Of a stretch of 64,000 nucleotides of DNA, positions 53,734 to 64,000 are shown one piece after another (the first letter of the stretch is position 1; every line of letters starts with the position of its first letter). Below the pieces are notes generated by a model. It searched no databases. It was not told the origin of the DNA and worked only from the letters and a program-made list of their open reading frames with translations. Origin of the DNA: Woeseiaceae bacterium (GTDB taxonomy: Bacteria > Pseudomonadota > Gammaproteobacteria > Steroidobacterales > Woeseiaceae); the NCBI GenBank assembly GCA_021773115.1, contig JAJFKS010000006.1, positions 62,001 to 126,000 on the forward strand, read 5' to 3'. The position numbers were made by a program, and so were the translations under genes.

Positions 53734-54714
53734 ATGTTCGGCGAAAGCTTTCTTTCAAATGGTATTTCCGTCATTGCAGGACTGGTGGTCCTTATTTGGG
53801 GTGCTGACCGTTTCGTTCATGGCGCCGCATCGGGGGCCCGCAATCTTGGCATCGCACCGCTGTTGATTGGCCTGACAGTCGTCGCTTTCGCGACGTCGGC
53901 CCCTGAAATCCTTGTATCGGTCGTGGCAGCGCTGCGAGGGGAATCAACGCTGGCCTTTGGCAATGCCATCGGTTCGAACATCGTAAATATCGGCCTGGTG
54001 CTGGGATTGACGGCGACTATCCGGCCAATTCCGCTCGAATCGAAAACCCTGCGACGCGAGATGCCCGCCCTGCTTGCGGTCTCGCTACTGACCGTTTCCC
54101 TGTTCCTGGACACTTATCTGAGCCGGGTCGATGGCATTGTCATGTTGACCGGTCTGGTTATCGTCATGGTCTGGCTGACGCGCCTCGGCATTCGATCTGC
54201 TGACAACGACACGCTAAAGACGGATTTCGAAGCAGAAATTCCGGATAACGTCAGTATGAAGGCGGCACTGATCTGGCTCGTGATTGGATTGGGCGCCTTG
54301 CTGGTCGGTGCGGACTGGCTGGTGGACGGCTCGATCGGCATCGCGCAGAAACTCGGCGTCAGTGAAATCGTCATTGGCATCACGCTGGTCGCCTTTGGCA
54401 CCAGTGTGCCCGAACTGGCCGTTTCTCTGGTCAGTGCGTTGAGAGGTGAATACGGCCTCGCCATTGGTAACATCGTTGGATCCAATATTTTTAATCTGCT
54501 GGCAGTTATCGGTGTCGCCGCGACGATTCAGCCCGCCACATTTGCACCGAGTGTCTTGTCTTTGCATGTTTTTGTCATGGTCGCCTTCACATTGGTGCTA
54601 TTTGCGATGACCTACGACTACGACGGCAAAGCGCAATTGTCGCGGCTGGAAGGCATTGCCCTGCTGATCGCCTATGTCTCATACGAAGCCTATGTTGTGA
54701 CTCAAAACATATAG
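53734..54714 (+). CDS. yrbG: Calcium/sodium antiporter YrbG family
   Basis: Two alpha repeats: VVAFATSAPEILVSVVAALRGESTLAFGNAIGSNIVNIGLVLG and LVAFGTSVPELAVSLVSALRGEYGLAIGNIVGSNIFNLLAVIG. Confidence 0.95.
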   Translation: MFGESFLSNGISVIAGLVVLIWGADRFVHGAASGARNLGIAPLLIGLTVVAFATSAPEILVSVVAALRGESTLAFGNAIGSNIVNIGLVLGLTATIRPIPLESKTLRREMPALLAVSLLTVSLFLDTYLSRVDGIVMLTGLVIVMVWLTRLGIRSADNDTLKTDFEAEIPDNVSMKAALIWLVIGLGALLVGADWLVDGSIGIAQKLGVSEIVIGITLVAFGTSVPELAVSLVSALRGEYGLAIGNIVGSNIFNLLAVIGVAATIQPATFAPSVLSLHVFVMVAFTLVLFAMTYDYDGKAQLSRLEGIALLIAYVSYEAYVVTQNI

Positions 54715-54746
54715 AATAGGGTCAGTTTCCAATCCGAGGGCTACCC

Positions 54747-55730
54747 TTGCCTGACAAGCTAACAAACGACGAAATACTCAAATTGGCTGGCGAAGTTCTC
54801 GCGATAGAGGCGCGCGCTGTTGATGCACTGCGGTCACGGCTAGGCGAGGATTTTATTGCCGCTTGCGAATTGTGTCTCGCAACACCCGGTCGGGTCGTCG
54901 TCAGTGGCATGGGGAAGTCGGGCCACGTAAGCAACAAGATCGCGGCCACCCTGGCCTCGACCGGAACGCCGGCGTTTTTCATGCATCCGGCAGAAGCCAG
55001 CCACGGTGACCTGGGCATGATTACGAGCCAGGACCTTTTACTGGCTGTTTCTTACTCTGGCGAGACAGCAGAAGTCGTCACCATTCTTCCCGTTGTGAAG
55101 CGAATCGGCGCGAAGCTGCTGGCGATCACCGGCAATCCGGAATCGACCATGGCGAAAGCGGCCGACGTGCACCTCGACATCAGCGTTTCTGAAGAAGCCT
55201 GCCCGCTCAATCTTGCGCCGACAGCGAGTACAACGGCAACGCTCGCAATGGGCGACGCACTCGCGGTCGCTTTGCTAAAGAGCCGCGGATTTACCGCCGA
55301 CGATTTCGCACGATCGCACCCAAGCGGCAGCCTCGGAAAAAGACTTCTATTGCGCGTATCGGATGTTATGCGCACCGGTGATCGAATTCCTTCGGTTCAG
55401 GCCAATGTAAGTTTGCGAGACGGCCTGATGGAAATGACCGACAAAGGCCTGGGTATGACGGCAATCGTCGACGACCGCGGCGCGATAAAAGGCATCTACA
55501 CTGACGGTGATCTGCGTCGCACACTCGATACCGGCGCCGACATCCACACAACAATTATTGGTGACGTCATGCATAGCAACTGCAAGACAACCAAAGCCGA
55601 CGTACTTGCTGCGGAGGCGATGCATATTCTCGAAGCAAACAAAATAACATCACTGCTGGTTGCTGATGATGACAACAAGCTCATCGGTGCCTTGAATATT
55701 CATGATCTGTTCCGGGAGGGACTGCGATGA
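54747..55730 (+). CDS. kdsD: Arabinose-5-phosphate isomerase KdsD
   Basis: SIS domain (VSGMGKSGHVSNKIAATLASTGTPAFFMHPAEASHGDLGMI) plus CBS pair; TTG start. Confidence 0.96.
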   Translation: MPDKLTNDEILKLAGEVLAIEARAVDALRSRLGEDFIAACELCLATPGRVVVSGMGKSGHVSNKIAATLASTGTPAFFMHPAEASHGDLGMITSQDLLLAVSYSGETAEVVTILPVVKRIGAKLLAITGNPESTMAKAADVHLDISVSEEACPLNLAPTASTTATLAMGDALAVALLKSRGFTADDFARSHPSGSLGKRLLLRVSDVMRTGDRIPSVQANVSLRDGLMEMTDKGLGMTAIVDDRGAIKGIYTDGDLRRTLDTGADIHTTIIGDVMHSNCKTTKADVLAAEAMHILEANKITSLLVADDDNKLIGALNIHDLFREGLR

Positions 55731-56221
55731 GTGCCACTGCACTTGCTTCGATCCGACTGGTTGCATTCGATATCGATGGCGTTTTTACCGACGGTCGATT
55801 CTATTTGTCGGACGAAGGCATTGAGTCCAAGGCGTTTCATACCCAGGACGGCTACGGCGTCCGCCAGTTGCTCGGTGCCGACATTGCTGTCGCGGTCATC
55901 AGCGGCCGCTCATCCGGTGCCGTGGCCAAGCGAATGGCCGAGCTTAAAGTTCGACACGTGGTGCAGGGTTGCAGCAATAAGGTCGCAGCACTGGACGAAA
56001 TAATTACGAAACTCGGTATATCCGCCAGTGAATGTGCCTACGTCGGCGATGACCTCCCGGATTTGCCGTTGCTGCAACACGTTGGCTACCCGATCGCTGT
56101 TGCCAATGCGGTACCCGCGGTACACAAGCAATGCCTGTATTCGACAAGAGCGAGCGGTGGTGTTGGTGCTGTACGCGAAGTTTGTGAACTTGTACTGGAC
56201 GCGAAGGGTCAGCACTCATAA
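55727..56221 (+). CDS. kdsC: KDO-8-phosphate phosphatase KdsC
   Basis: FDIDGVFTDGRFYLSDEG, VAVISGRSSGAV, YVGDDLPDLPLL. Confidence 0.95.
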   Translation: MSATALASIRLVAFDIDGVFTDGRFYLSDEGIESKAFHTQDGYGVRQLLGADIAVAVISGRSSGAVAKRMAELKVRHVVQGCSNKVAALDEIITKLGISASECAYVGDDLPDLPLLQHVGYPIAVANAVPAVHKQCLYSTRASGGVGAVREVCELVLDAKGQHS

Positions 56222-56793
56222 TGAATTCGAAGTCGCTAACACCCATTATTGTTTTGTCCGTTGCTGCTTTTGGCAGTTGGTATCTCGCACGTTCGAATTC
56301 GTCGCCGGACACTGATGCATTTCCTTTCGACCCGGTGTATCACGGCTACTACCTTAAGAATGCCCGCATCCTGGGTACCGGTCCGGACGGCAAGAATCTG
56401 TATGAGATCGAAGCGCAGCATGCCGAACAACAGGAAGACGAGCGTATTGAGTTTTCCAATGTTCGAATTCGCTACTCGCCGGCGAGCGAGGTGCCCTGGA
56501 TTGTGAATGCCGACAACGCCAGCCTCAAGTCGGACAATCCGATGATTACGTTGCGCGGCCACGTCAAGATATCGAACGCCAGCGACTCGAGCAACGGCGT
56601 CTCGAACAGTGGCGAAACGGAAATTCGAACGCAGTACCTGGAGTTGAATCCGGAGCGCTATATCGCCGAGACGGACAAGCGAGTACAGATTCGATTTGGC
56701 TCCCGCAGCGTGACAGCGACGGGCATGCTAGCATCGCTCGAAGATGACCGAATTGAACTCAAAGCCAATGTTCGCGGTAAAATCGTGCCCTGA
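56221..56793 (+). CDS. lptC: LPS export protein LptC
   Basis: N-terminal TM and LptC beta-jellyroll pattern; located between kdsC and lptA. Confidence 0.9.
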   Translation: MNSKSLTPIIVLSVAAFGSWYLARSNSSPDTDAFPFDPVYHGYYLKNARILGTGPDGKNLYEIEAQHAEQQEDERIEFSNVRIRYSPASEVPWIVNADNASLKSDNPMITLRGHVKISNASDSSNGVSNSGETEIRTQYLELNPERYIAETDKRVQIRFGSRSVTATGMLASLEDDRIELKANVRGKIVP

Positions 56794-56794
56794 A

Positions 56795-57448
56795 ATGAAA
56801 ATACGACTGCCTACCCCGACCTGCCTGCTGCTGTTGATTGTGATCGCGATGCCGGCACTTGCCGGTGCCCAGGACCTTGATCTCAATCTCAGTCGCCTTC
56901 CCTGGGATATTAACGCCGAAACCGCAGACTTTGACGGCGAAACCGGGTCAATTGTCTATACCGGCCTGCGCTTCTCGCAGGGCAGCACATCCATTGAAGC
57001 CGACGAAGGGCGTGCCGATAACCGCGAGCAAAAGAATCGGGTCTGGCAGTTCAACGGCAACGTGCTGATCATCGTAAATAACGGCTATATCAAATGCGAT
57101 TCCGCCGTGTTGCACTTCGAAGGCAATATACTGAGCCTGGCCACGGTGACCGGCAGTCCGGCATCGTTCGAACTGAAGCGACTGGACGCGAACGATGCGA
57201 CCCACGCGGAGGCTGGACGTCTCAGTTACGATGTCAGGAAAGGCACGATCGAGTTTTCGAAACAGGCAACGATTACAGAAAGCGGCAATCAGATCTCGGC
57301 CGAACTTTTCGTCTACAACATTCCCGAGCGCCGCATTCTTGCCGACGCGGCAGGAACAGACGATGGTCGTGTTCGAGTCATCTATACACCAGCTGAAGGC
57401 GAGGTCGACGCGCTGCAGGATCGCGAGGATGAAAACGAAAATCCATGA
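56795..57448 (+). CDS. lptA: LPS transport periplasmic protein LptA
   Basis: Signal peptide then [38 protein letters not shown] at 56795. Confidence 0.9.
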   Translation: MKIRLPTPTCLLLLIVIAMPALAGAQDLDLNLSRLPWDINAETADFDGETGSIVYTGLRFSQGSTSIEADEGRADNREQKNRVWQFNGNVLIIVNNGYIKCDSAVLHFEGNILSLATVTGSPASFELKRLDANDATHAEAGRLSYDVRKGTIEFSKQATITESGNQISAELFVYNIPERRILADAAGTDDGRVRVIYTPAEGEVDALQDREDENENP

Positions 57449-58170
57449 GCATCCTTAGCGTTCAAGAAATCTCCAAGAGTTACAAATCACGGAAAGTTGT
57501 CAAAAGCCTCACGCTGGAAATCAAAAGCGGCGAAGTTGTCGGACTGCTGGGGCCGAATGGCGCAGGCAAGACCACCGCTTTCTACATGATCGTCGGGCTG
57601 GTGTCGGCTGACAGCGGAAATATCCTGCTGGACGGCCAGGACCTGACCGCCAAGCCCATGCACGAGCGCTCCAAACTCGGGTTGGGCTATCTGCCGCAGG
57701 AAGCCTCGATATTTCGCCGCTTGAGTGTGGAGGACAATATTCTCGCGATTCTCGAAAATCGCAAGGACCTGGACCGCGCCGGACGCGAGCAGGAGCTTGA
57801 AACGCTACTCGACGAACTGCATGTCGGCCATGTTCGCAGCAGCCTCGGTATCAGCCTCTCCGGCGGCGAACGTCGGCGAGTCGAGATCGCGCGCGCCCTC
57901 GCCGCAGACCCGCTGTTTGTGTTGCTCGACGAACCGTTTGCCGGGGTCGACCCCATTTCAGTTCTGGATATTCAGCGCATCATCCGGCATTTGTGCGAGC
58001 GCGACATCGGCGTGCTGATTACTGACCATAATGTTCGCGAAACGCTCGGTATTTGCAGCCGTGCCTATATACTCAGTGACGGCAGTCTTATCGCCGCCGG
58101 GTCGCCCGAAGACATTCTTGAGAATCAACATGTTCGAGAAGTGTATCTCGGACAAGAGTTCAAACTCTGA
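57445..58170 (+). CDS. lptB: LPS export ABC transporter ATPase LptB
   Basis: [35 protein letters not shown]. Confidence 0.97.
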   Translation: MSILSVQEISKSYKSRKVVKSLTLEIKSGEVVGLLGPNGAGKTTAFYMIVGLVSADSGNILLDGQDLTAKPMHERSKLGLGYLPQEASIFRRLSVEDNILAILENRKDLDRAGREQELETLLDELHVGHVRSSLGISLSGGERRRVEIARALAADPLFVLLDEPFAGVDPISVLDIQRIIRHLCERDIGVLITDHNVRETLGICSRAYILSDGSLIAAGSPEDILENQHVREVYLGQEFKL

Positions 58171-58210
58171 GGCATAGTGCAACAATGAGAAGATTTAAAA
58201 GTCGTCGTAC

Positions 58211-59605
58211 ATGCTAAAACCCTCGTTGCAACTAAAGCTTGGCCAGTCACTAACGATGACGCCTCAGCTACAGCAGGCCATTCGCCTGTTGCAGTTGCCC
58301 ATCCTCGACCTAAACGCCGAGATCCAGGAGGCCCTCGAAGAAAACATCATGCTCGAAATGGAGGACCTGCCCGACGTTCCTCGAACCACTTCCGACTCGA
58401 CTGCAGAAGTCGAGACCATCAAGGCAGACGAACAATGGGAGGCGCGTGCTGCAGAGCGCACACAGGACAGCGGCTGGAACGGCGAAGGGCGCCCGATTAG
58501 CGAATTTGCCGACGAGTCGGGCGAGTCCCTGCACGAACATTTGTACTGGCAGCTCGAAATCGAGAATTTCACCGTCCGTGAGGCCCTGATCGGCGAGGCG
58601 CTGGTCGATTCGATAAACGACGACGGCTACCTGGTCGGTGACATCGACGATATTACCACCGGCCTCGATGAAGACCCGCCAATCACGACCGAGGAAGTCG
58701 AAAAAGCGCTGCTTAAAGTTCAGCGCCTGGATCCGGTTGGCGTCGGTGCCCGCAATCTGTCCGAATGCATTATGCGGCAAATCGAACAACTCGACCCGAA
58801 GACGCCCGGTATCAAGCTGGCCCTCGACATCGCGCGTGATCACCTCGATCTGGTCGCGAGCCGTGACTACGGGGAATTGCGTCGCGGACTGCGAATTTCA
58901 GAAGACAATCTGCATGAAGCGCTTGCGCTGGTGCGCGCCTGCAATCCCAAGCCCGGCCTTTCTGTCAGCCCGGCAACCGCCCAATACGTCATCCCGGATG
59001 TTTTTGTTCGAAAAATCGATAATCGCTGGCAAGTCGAGATCAGCCCGACCGGTGTGCCACGCCTGTCAGTAAACCAGCAATACGCAAAGCTGCTCCGAGG
59101 CAGCGGTGAACACGCCGTGTTGAAGACTCAGCTACAGGAAGCAAGATGGCTGATCCGCAGCCTCGAAATTCGCAACGAGACCCTGCTGAAGGTCGCGACC
59201 AGCATCGTTTCGCGTCAGAAAAGCTTTCTCGATCACGGCGAAGAATCCATGAAACCGATGGTACTGCGCGATGTGGCCGAAGAAATCGGCATGCACGAGT
59301 CGACGATTTCACGGGTGACGACCAACAAGTACATGCATACGCCCCGTGGCGTGTTCGAATTCAAGTATTTCTTCTCCAGCCACCTGTCGTCCGATGATGG
59401 CGAGGGGCAGTCCTCTACGTCGGTTCGCGCAAAAATCAAGAAGATGATCGGCGCGGAGAACCCGGCGAAGCCGCTCAGCGACAGCAAGATCACGAACTTA
59501 CTGAAAGGTGAAGGGATTACGGTTGCGAGACGGACAGTCGCGAAGTACCGTGAAGCTATGAACATCCCGTCGTCGAGCGATCGCAGGAATCGTGAGACCC
59601 GCTAG
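58211..59605 (+). CDS. rpoN: RNA polymerase sigma-54 factor
   Basis: LKLGQSLTMTPQLQQAIRLLQL N-terminus; RpoN box VARRTVAKYREAMNIPSSSDRR. Confidence 0.98.
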   Translation: MLKPSLQLKLGQSLTMTPQLQQAIRLLQLPILDLNAEIQEALEENIMLEMEDLPDVPRTTSDSTAEVETIKADEQWEARAAERTQDSGWNGEGRPISEFADESGESLHEHLYWQLEIENFTVREALIGEALVDSINDDGYLVGDIDDITTGLDEDPPITTEEVEKALLKVQRLDPVGVGARNLSECIMRQIEQLDPKTPGIKLALDIARDHLDLVASRDYGELRRGLRISEDNLHEALALVRACNPKPGLSVSPATAQYVIPDVFVRKIDNRWQVEISPTGVPRLSVNQQYAKLLRGSGEHAVLKTQLQEARWLIRSLEIRNETLLKVATSIVSRQKSFLDHGEESMKPMVLRDVAEEIGMHESTISRVTTNKYMHTPRGVFEFKYFFSSHLSSDDGEGQSSTSVRAKIKKMIGAENPAKPLSDSKITNLLKGEGITVARRTVAKYREAMNIPSSSDRRNRETR

Positions 59606-59697
59606 CCGCCAAGGCTTGAAAATGTAAAAAAAGGAGCAAAATTAAACCGTTAGGCAGGTACGAGAAAAACACAAGACATTATCAACAGGAGACAACT

Positions 59698-60018
59698 ATG
59701 CAATTGAATGTTTCAGGCCACCACATCGAAGTCACGGACTCACTGAAGAGCTATGTTGAGTCCAAAGTTGAGAAAATAGCCCGTCACTTTGACGTAGTGT
59801 CTGACGTCCATTGTATCCTGACCGTCGAAAAACTCCGCCACAAAGCTGAGGCAACAGTGCATGTAAATGGTGGTACGATCTACGCCGATCACACTGAAGA
59901 GGACATGTACGCCGCGATCGATGGTCTCGTAGACAAACTTGAGAGACGGGTGAGAAAGTATAAAGAAAAGCTCGTTGATCACCACGCCAGAGACAAAGAC
60001 AAAATCAGGTACGCCTGA
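59698..60018 (+). CDS. hpf: Ribosome hibernation promoting factor
   Basis: MQLNVSGHHIEVTDSLKSYVESKVEKIARHFD; follows rpoN. Confidence 0.96.
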   Translation: MQLNVSGHHIEVTDSLKSYVESKVEKIARHFDVVSDVHCILTVEKLRHKAEATVHVNGGTIYADHTEEDMYAAIDGLVDKLERRVRKYKEKLVDHHARDKDKIRYA

Positions 60019-60079
60019 CTCGCACAGGATCTGTGCGGTCAGCCGGCCGCACAGATCGCCGCGAATAGAACCCACCCCA

Positions 60080-60574
60080 ATGCTGCTTGAAGACATCATC
60101 CAACCGGACGGCGTGTTATGTAACGCCAGTGCCCGAAGCAAGAAACACTGCCTGGAAATTCTCAGCGAATTGCTGATTCGCCGCAGTCCGGATATTGCCA
60201 GCGAAGTTATATTCGCCTGCCTTAATGATCGCGAACGACTCGGTTGCACTGGCCTCGATCGCGGCGCCGCGTTTCCACATTGTCGCGTCGAGGGCCTGAG
60301 TGAGAGTCATGCAGCCCTGATTAAACTGTCGGAACCGATCGAATTCGACGCTGCCGACGGCGAATTGGTCGACCTCGTGTTTGGCATGGTTGTGCCGACA
60401 GAGCTAAACGACGAACATCGCGCCGACATCAAAATGATCACGCAAGTTTTAGCCGATGAAGGATTGCGTTCTCGCCTGCGCAGCACGCAGTCAAGCAAGG
60501 AACTCTATGATGCCTTGTTGAACGGTTCAGCACTGATATCACCGGACCCGGTACGCGCAGTGCAGGTGTCCTGA
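60080..60574 (+). CDS. ptsN: PTS IIA-like nitrogen-regulatory protein PtsN
   Basis: LGCTGLDRGAAFPHCRVEGLSE active-site context; ATG at 60080 rather than 59975. Confidence 0.94.
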   Translation: MLLEDIIQPDGVLCNASARSKKHCLEILSELLIRRSPDIASEVIFACLNDRERLGCTGLDRGAAFPHCRVEGLSESHAALIKLSEPIEFDAADGELVDLVFGMVVPTELNDEHRADIKMITQVLADEGLRSRLRSTQSSKELYDALLNGSALISPDPVRAVQVS

Positions 60575-60601
60575 CATCCAGCGTATTCGACGGCATTCAC
60601 A

Positions 60602-61489
60602 ATGAGCAGAAATCTTCGCTTGATTATCGTCAGTGGACTGTCCGGCTCCGGAAAATCGGTTGCGCTGCATGTATTGGAAGATCTGGGCTACTACTGCATC
60701 GACAACATACCCGCCTCGCTGCTGAAATCCGCAGTCCGCGAAGTGCATTCGGGTGAAGGACCGGCGGCCGAACTGGTGGCCGTTGGCGTGGATGCACGCA
60801 ACCGCCCAAAGGATATCGAAGCCCTACCCGGCCTGATTGATGAGCTCCGCGAGCTCGGCATTCGAACCGATATCCTGTTCCTCGATGCCACCGATGAAGT
60901 ATTGCTGAAGCGTTACAGTGAATCGCGGCGGCGCCACCCACTCGCGTCGTACGGAACCGAACTTCGCAACGCAATAGCATCAGAACGTGAGATCCTGACG
61001 CCGATCAACAACGCGACAGATCTGATAATCGACACCTCGCAAACCAGTATTTACGAACTCGCCGATGTCATCCGGGAGCGCGTTGACCGCCGCAAATCGG
61101 ATTCCCTGTCGGTATTGATCGAATCGTTCGGTTACAAACACCGTATTCCGGCTGATGCCGATTTTGTTTTTGATATGCGATGCCTGCCGAATCCCTATTG
61201 GTCAGCAGACCTCCGCGGCCTGACCGGGCTCGACAAGGAAGTGATTGAATTTCTCAACTCGCACAGCACCTTCACTGAAATGTATGACGATATCGTCAGT
61301 TTTCTCAACCGCTGGATTCCAAAGTTCGAAGAAGCTCACCGTGGCTACCTGACGATCGCAATTGGCTGTACCGGTGGTCAGCATCGCTCGGTCTGTATGA
61401 CCGAGAAAATCGCGGCGACGCTTCGCCGCAATCACGAACCGGTACTAACGCGCCACAACAACCTCGCTGACCGCCAGCTGCAACAATAG
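60602..61489 (+). CDS. rapZ: RNase adapter RapZ
   Basis: IVSGLSGSGKSVALHVLEDLGYYCIDNIP; GCTGGQHRSV. Confidence 0.97.
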   Translation: MSRNLRLIIVSGLSGSGKSVALHVLEDLGYYCIDNIPASLLKSAVREVHSGEGPAAELVAVGVDARNRPKDIEALPGLIDELRELGIRTDILFLDATDEVLLKRYSESRRRHPLASYGTELRNAIASEREILTPINNATDLIIDTSQTSIYELADVIRERVDRRKSDSLSVLIESFGYKHRIPADADFVFDMRCLPNPYWSADLRGLTGLDKEVIEFLNSHSTFTEMYDDIVSFLNRWIPKFEEAHRGYLTIAIGCTGGQHRSVCMTEKIAATLRRNHEPVLTRHNNLADRQLQQ

Positions 61490-61525
61490 CGCCTGCCAGC
61501 AGCTGGGCTGGTAAACTCCGTCCGC

Positions 61526-62875
61526 ATGGACGCTCCCGAGAAAGCAAAAGACAACCTCGAGCTGCTGCGACAACAGCTGGATGGCGGTCGCATGCGCTCG
61601 GCGCGCGTCATGATAAACAGCCTGACGGCTTCCGAACTGGCGCGCCTGCTCGAGTCTCTGCCGCGCAAGAAACGCGCCATGCTCTGGGAAATACTCGATC
61701 CGGGAATTGAAGGCGACATTCTCGTCGAGCTTTCCGACGAGGTCCGCGACAGTCTACTTGAGGGAATGGCGACTGAGGAATTGATCGCCGCCACCGAGGG
61801 CATGGAAGTCGATGACCTCGCCGATCTCCTCATAGACTTGCCTGAAGCGGTCACCCAGGAGGTCCTGCAGTCACTGGACCAGCAGGATCAGGATCGTGTG
61901 CGGCAGGTGCTTGCCTATGACGAGGAAAGCGCCGGCGGCCTGATGAACGTCGACATTGTGACCGTGCGTCCCGATGTCACGCTTGAGGTGGTCTCACGTT
62001 ACCTGCGAGCTGTCGGCAAAATTACCGACGGCACGGATTCGATATTTGTCGTCAGCCGTGACAACACCTACGTCGGCTCGCTGTTCCTGTCTCGCCTGCT
62101 AACGAACGACGCCGATGAAATGGTCGCCAACATCATGTCGACCGATATCATGCCGATTCCGGCAAACACGGCTTCGACCCAGGTTGTCTGGGAATTCGAA
62201 AATCGTGATCTTCTGTCAGCACCCGTTGTCGATAAGGATTTCCGCGTGTTGGGCAGAATTACAATTGACGACGTTGTCGATGTCATTCGTGACGAAGCCG
62301 AACGCTCACTAATGAGTGCCGCAGGCCTCGATGAGGAGAGTGACATGTTCGCACCGGTCGTCAAAAGCGCTGCACGCCGCGCGCTTTGGCTGGGCGTGAA
62401 CCTGGGCACCGCATTTTTAGCGGCTGCAGTTGTGGACAAATTCCAGACAACCATCGACAAAATCGTGTTGCTCGCCGTTCTGATGCCGGTTGTACCCAGC
62501 ATGGGCGGCGTGGCCGGGACGCAATCGCTCACGATCATTACGCGCGCCATCGCACTCGGCCAGGTTAACCGGGATAACGCCATGGGTATCTTGCGCAAAG
62601 AATTGATGGTCGGCATCTTAAACGGGGTCGGCTGGGCGATCGTCGTTTCGATGGTGACGTACTGGTGGTTTAACGATTGGCGCATTGGCGGAATTATTGG
62701 CGCCGCGCTGATTATCAATTTGTTTGTTGCGGCACTTGCCGGGTTCAGTATTCCTCTGATTCTGAAGCGAATGAATGTTGACCCTGCACTTGCCGGCGGT
62801 GTCGTGTTGACGACAGTGACGGATGTTATCGGCTACTCGGTATTTCTCGGACTGGGCGCAGCACTGTTGCTCTAG
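61526..62875 (+). CDS. mgtE: Magnesium transporter MgtE
   Basis: MgtE N domain, CBS pair, TM domain with PVVPSMGGVAGTQSLTIITRAIALG. Confidence 0.96.
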   Translation: MDAPEKAKDNLELLRQQLDGGRMRSARVMINSLTASELARLLESLPRKKRAMLWEILDPGIEGDILVELSDEVRDSLLEGMATEELIAATEGMEVDDLADLLIDLPEAVTQEVLQSLDQQDQDRVRQVLAYDEESAGGLMNVDIVTVRPDVTLEVVSRYLRAVGKITDGTDSIFVVSRDNTYVGSLFLSRLLTNDADEMVANIMSTDIMPIPANTASTQVVWEFENRDLLSAPVVDKDFRVLGRITIDDVVDVIRDEAERSLMSAAGLDEESDMFAPVVKSAARRALWLGVNLGTAFLAAAVVDKFQTTIDKIVLLAVLMPVVPSMGGVAGTQSLTIITRAIALGQVNRDNAMGILRKELMVGILNGVGWAIVVSMVTYWWFNDWRIGGIIGAALIINLFVAALAGFSIPLILKRMNVDPALAGGVVLTTVTDVIGYSVFLGLGAALLL

Positions 62876-62888
62876 GGTCAATTGGGCA

Positions 62889-64000
62889 CTAGTCGTATTT
62901 GCCGATGCGGCTCAGGTCTCTCTTGATCCATTCGGGTGCGAATAAGCGCGGCACCTCTTTTCCGGTCACGAATTCCACCAGTTGCTCTTTAACGTTCATC
63001 GCATCGCGATAACCCAAGGCAATCAATTCACGCGTATAGGCCCGCTCAAACAACAGAAAGCTCAAGAGGCGACTCTCGCTGCGTTGCTTGCCGCTGATGC
63101 CTTGAAGTAGTGCACGAATCGCGAATGGCAGTTCCTGCCGGTGCCGTGTGGCTATGGCTCGCAGATCTTCACTCGGCACAACGAGCATCGTATCGATAGG
63201 CCTGACCGCCGCGAGCGCACCTGTTCGATTTTCATCGGGTATCGCGTCCAGCAGATCGTTGATACGCGTGATTCGTTCAAGGTCAGAGTACAGACCATCC
63301 ATGAATAGCGTATCGAGCATGTAACCTGCGATCTGCGCGAAGCTCGGCATCGGTCCAAGCTCTGTGGGTGCGGCGTCTCCGGTCTCATCACGTATGCCGA
63401 TGACGAGGATTCGGTCAGCGCCGAGGTGTACCGCCGGGCTCAGGGGTGTCGCTTGTCGCATCGCACCGTCACCGAAATACTCATTGCCGATCTGTTGCGG
63501 CGGGAATAACAACGGCACCGCGATACTCGCCATCAGGTGATCCAGACTCAGATGGGCGGACTTCCCCAGGCGGCGTGTTCGATCCCAATTCTGCAATGAT
63601 TTCTCGCCTTCGTAAAAGGACGTTGAACGCGCTGAATCGTAGCCGGCTGCAGTAACCGCGACGGCTGAGAGTGCGCCAGTATCGATTGCACTTTGGATCC
63701 GCGGAAAATGAACGTTTCGGCGTAGCAAGTCGCGCAGCGGCGCATTGTCCAGTAATGATTTGGGCGTGCCGACCAGCCAGCCACCCAGGACGATTGATGA
63801 CAGCCAGTGCAGGCTGCTCTTGAGCATCGTCAGATTGTCAGTTTTATACACCTGGTGGCTGCGAAAGTGAGCCCATACATGTTCCAGCTCGACAATAGCC
63901 GAGCGGAAATGTCGCGCTCTGGACGCCAGTACAACCGAATTCACGGCGCCAGCCGACGTGCCACTAATGACCGCGAACGGACTGGCGCAGGTCTTGGGCA
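62889..64000 (-). CDS. Patatin-like phospholipase, 5' end beyond the window
   Basis: Reading frame continues past the track's start at 63944 to the edge: PKTCASPFAVISGTSAGAVNSVVLASRA contains GXSXG; DG(A) dyad at YFGDGAMRQATPL. Confidence 0.9.
   Translation of the reverse strand, partial: PKTCASPFAVISGTSAGAVNSVVLASRARHFRSAIVELEHVWAHFRSHQVYKTDNLTMLKSSLHWLSSIVLGGWLVGTPKSLLDNAPLRDLLRRNVHFPRIQSAIDTGALSAVAVTAAGYDSARSTSFYEGEKSLQNWDRTRRLGKSAHLSLDHLMASIAVPLLFPPQQIGNEYFGDGAMRQATPLSPAVHLGADRILVIGIRDETGDAAPTELGPMPSFAQIAGYMLDTLFMDGLYSDLERITRINDLLDAIPDENRTGALAAVRPIDTMLVVPSEDLRAIATRHRQELPFAIRALLQGISGKQRSESRLLSFLLFERAYTRELIALGYRDAMNVKEQLVEFVTGKEVPRLFAPEWIKRDLSRIGKYD

Overview
Gammaproteobacterial chromosomal window, almost fully coding. 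No tRNA, CRISPR, transposase or integrase was recognised. Backbone blocks, left to right: (1) zapD (partial), mutT, secA, M23 peptidase, dciA-like DUF721 and the complete dcw cell-division/cell-wall cluster, lpxC-ftsZ-ftsA-ftsQ-ddl-murB-murC-murG-ftsW-murD-mraY-murF-murE-ftsI-ftsL-rsmH-mraZ, on the minus strand; (2) rnpB, rsmI, lpoA, yraN, diaA/gmhA-like, sspB, sspA and petCBA; (3) degS/algW, murA, bolA/ibaG, yrbG, kdsD, kdsC, lptC, lptA, lptB, rpoN, hpf, ptsN, rapZ, mgtE and a patatin-like phospholipase (partial). In pseudomonads, as I recall, mraZ is followed directly by rnpB-rsmI. Here an ~18 kb respiratory block (about 24.4-42.7 kb) sits between them. It encodes an MtrCAB-type porin-cytochrome conduit (two decaheme cytochromes plus an MtrB/PioB beta-barrel), a diheme cytochrome c, an NTF2-like protein, a NapC/CymA-like tetraheme quinol dehydrogenase, a Wolinella-type diheme fumarate reductase (frdCAB), Na+-NQR (nqrABCDEF), an nqrM missed by the ORF track, a CBS-domain protein and a UbiA/MenA-like prenyltransferase. 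Non-coding features include a strong c-di-GMP-I (GEMM-I) riboswitch upstream of the M23 peptidase, an MraZ operator (three 5-mers at exact 10-bp spacing) just downstream of a sigma70-like promoter, RNase P RNA, a 26-bp perfect palindrome containing both convergent stop codons, a hairpin cluster with complementary loops 3' of mtrB, and a two-part motif in inverted orientation near both ends of the respiratory block. All calls come from reading the sequence; no database search or folding was run.
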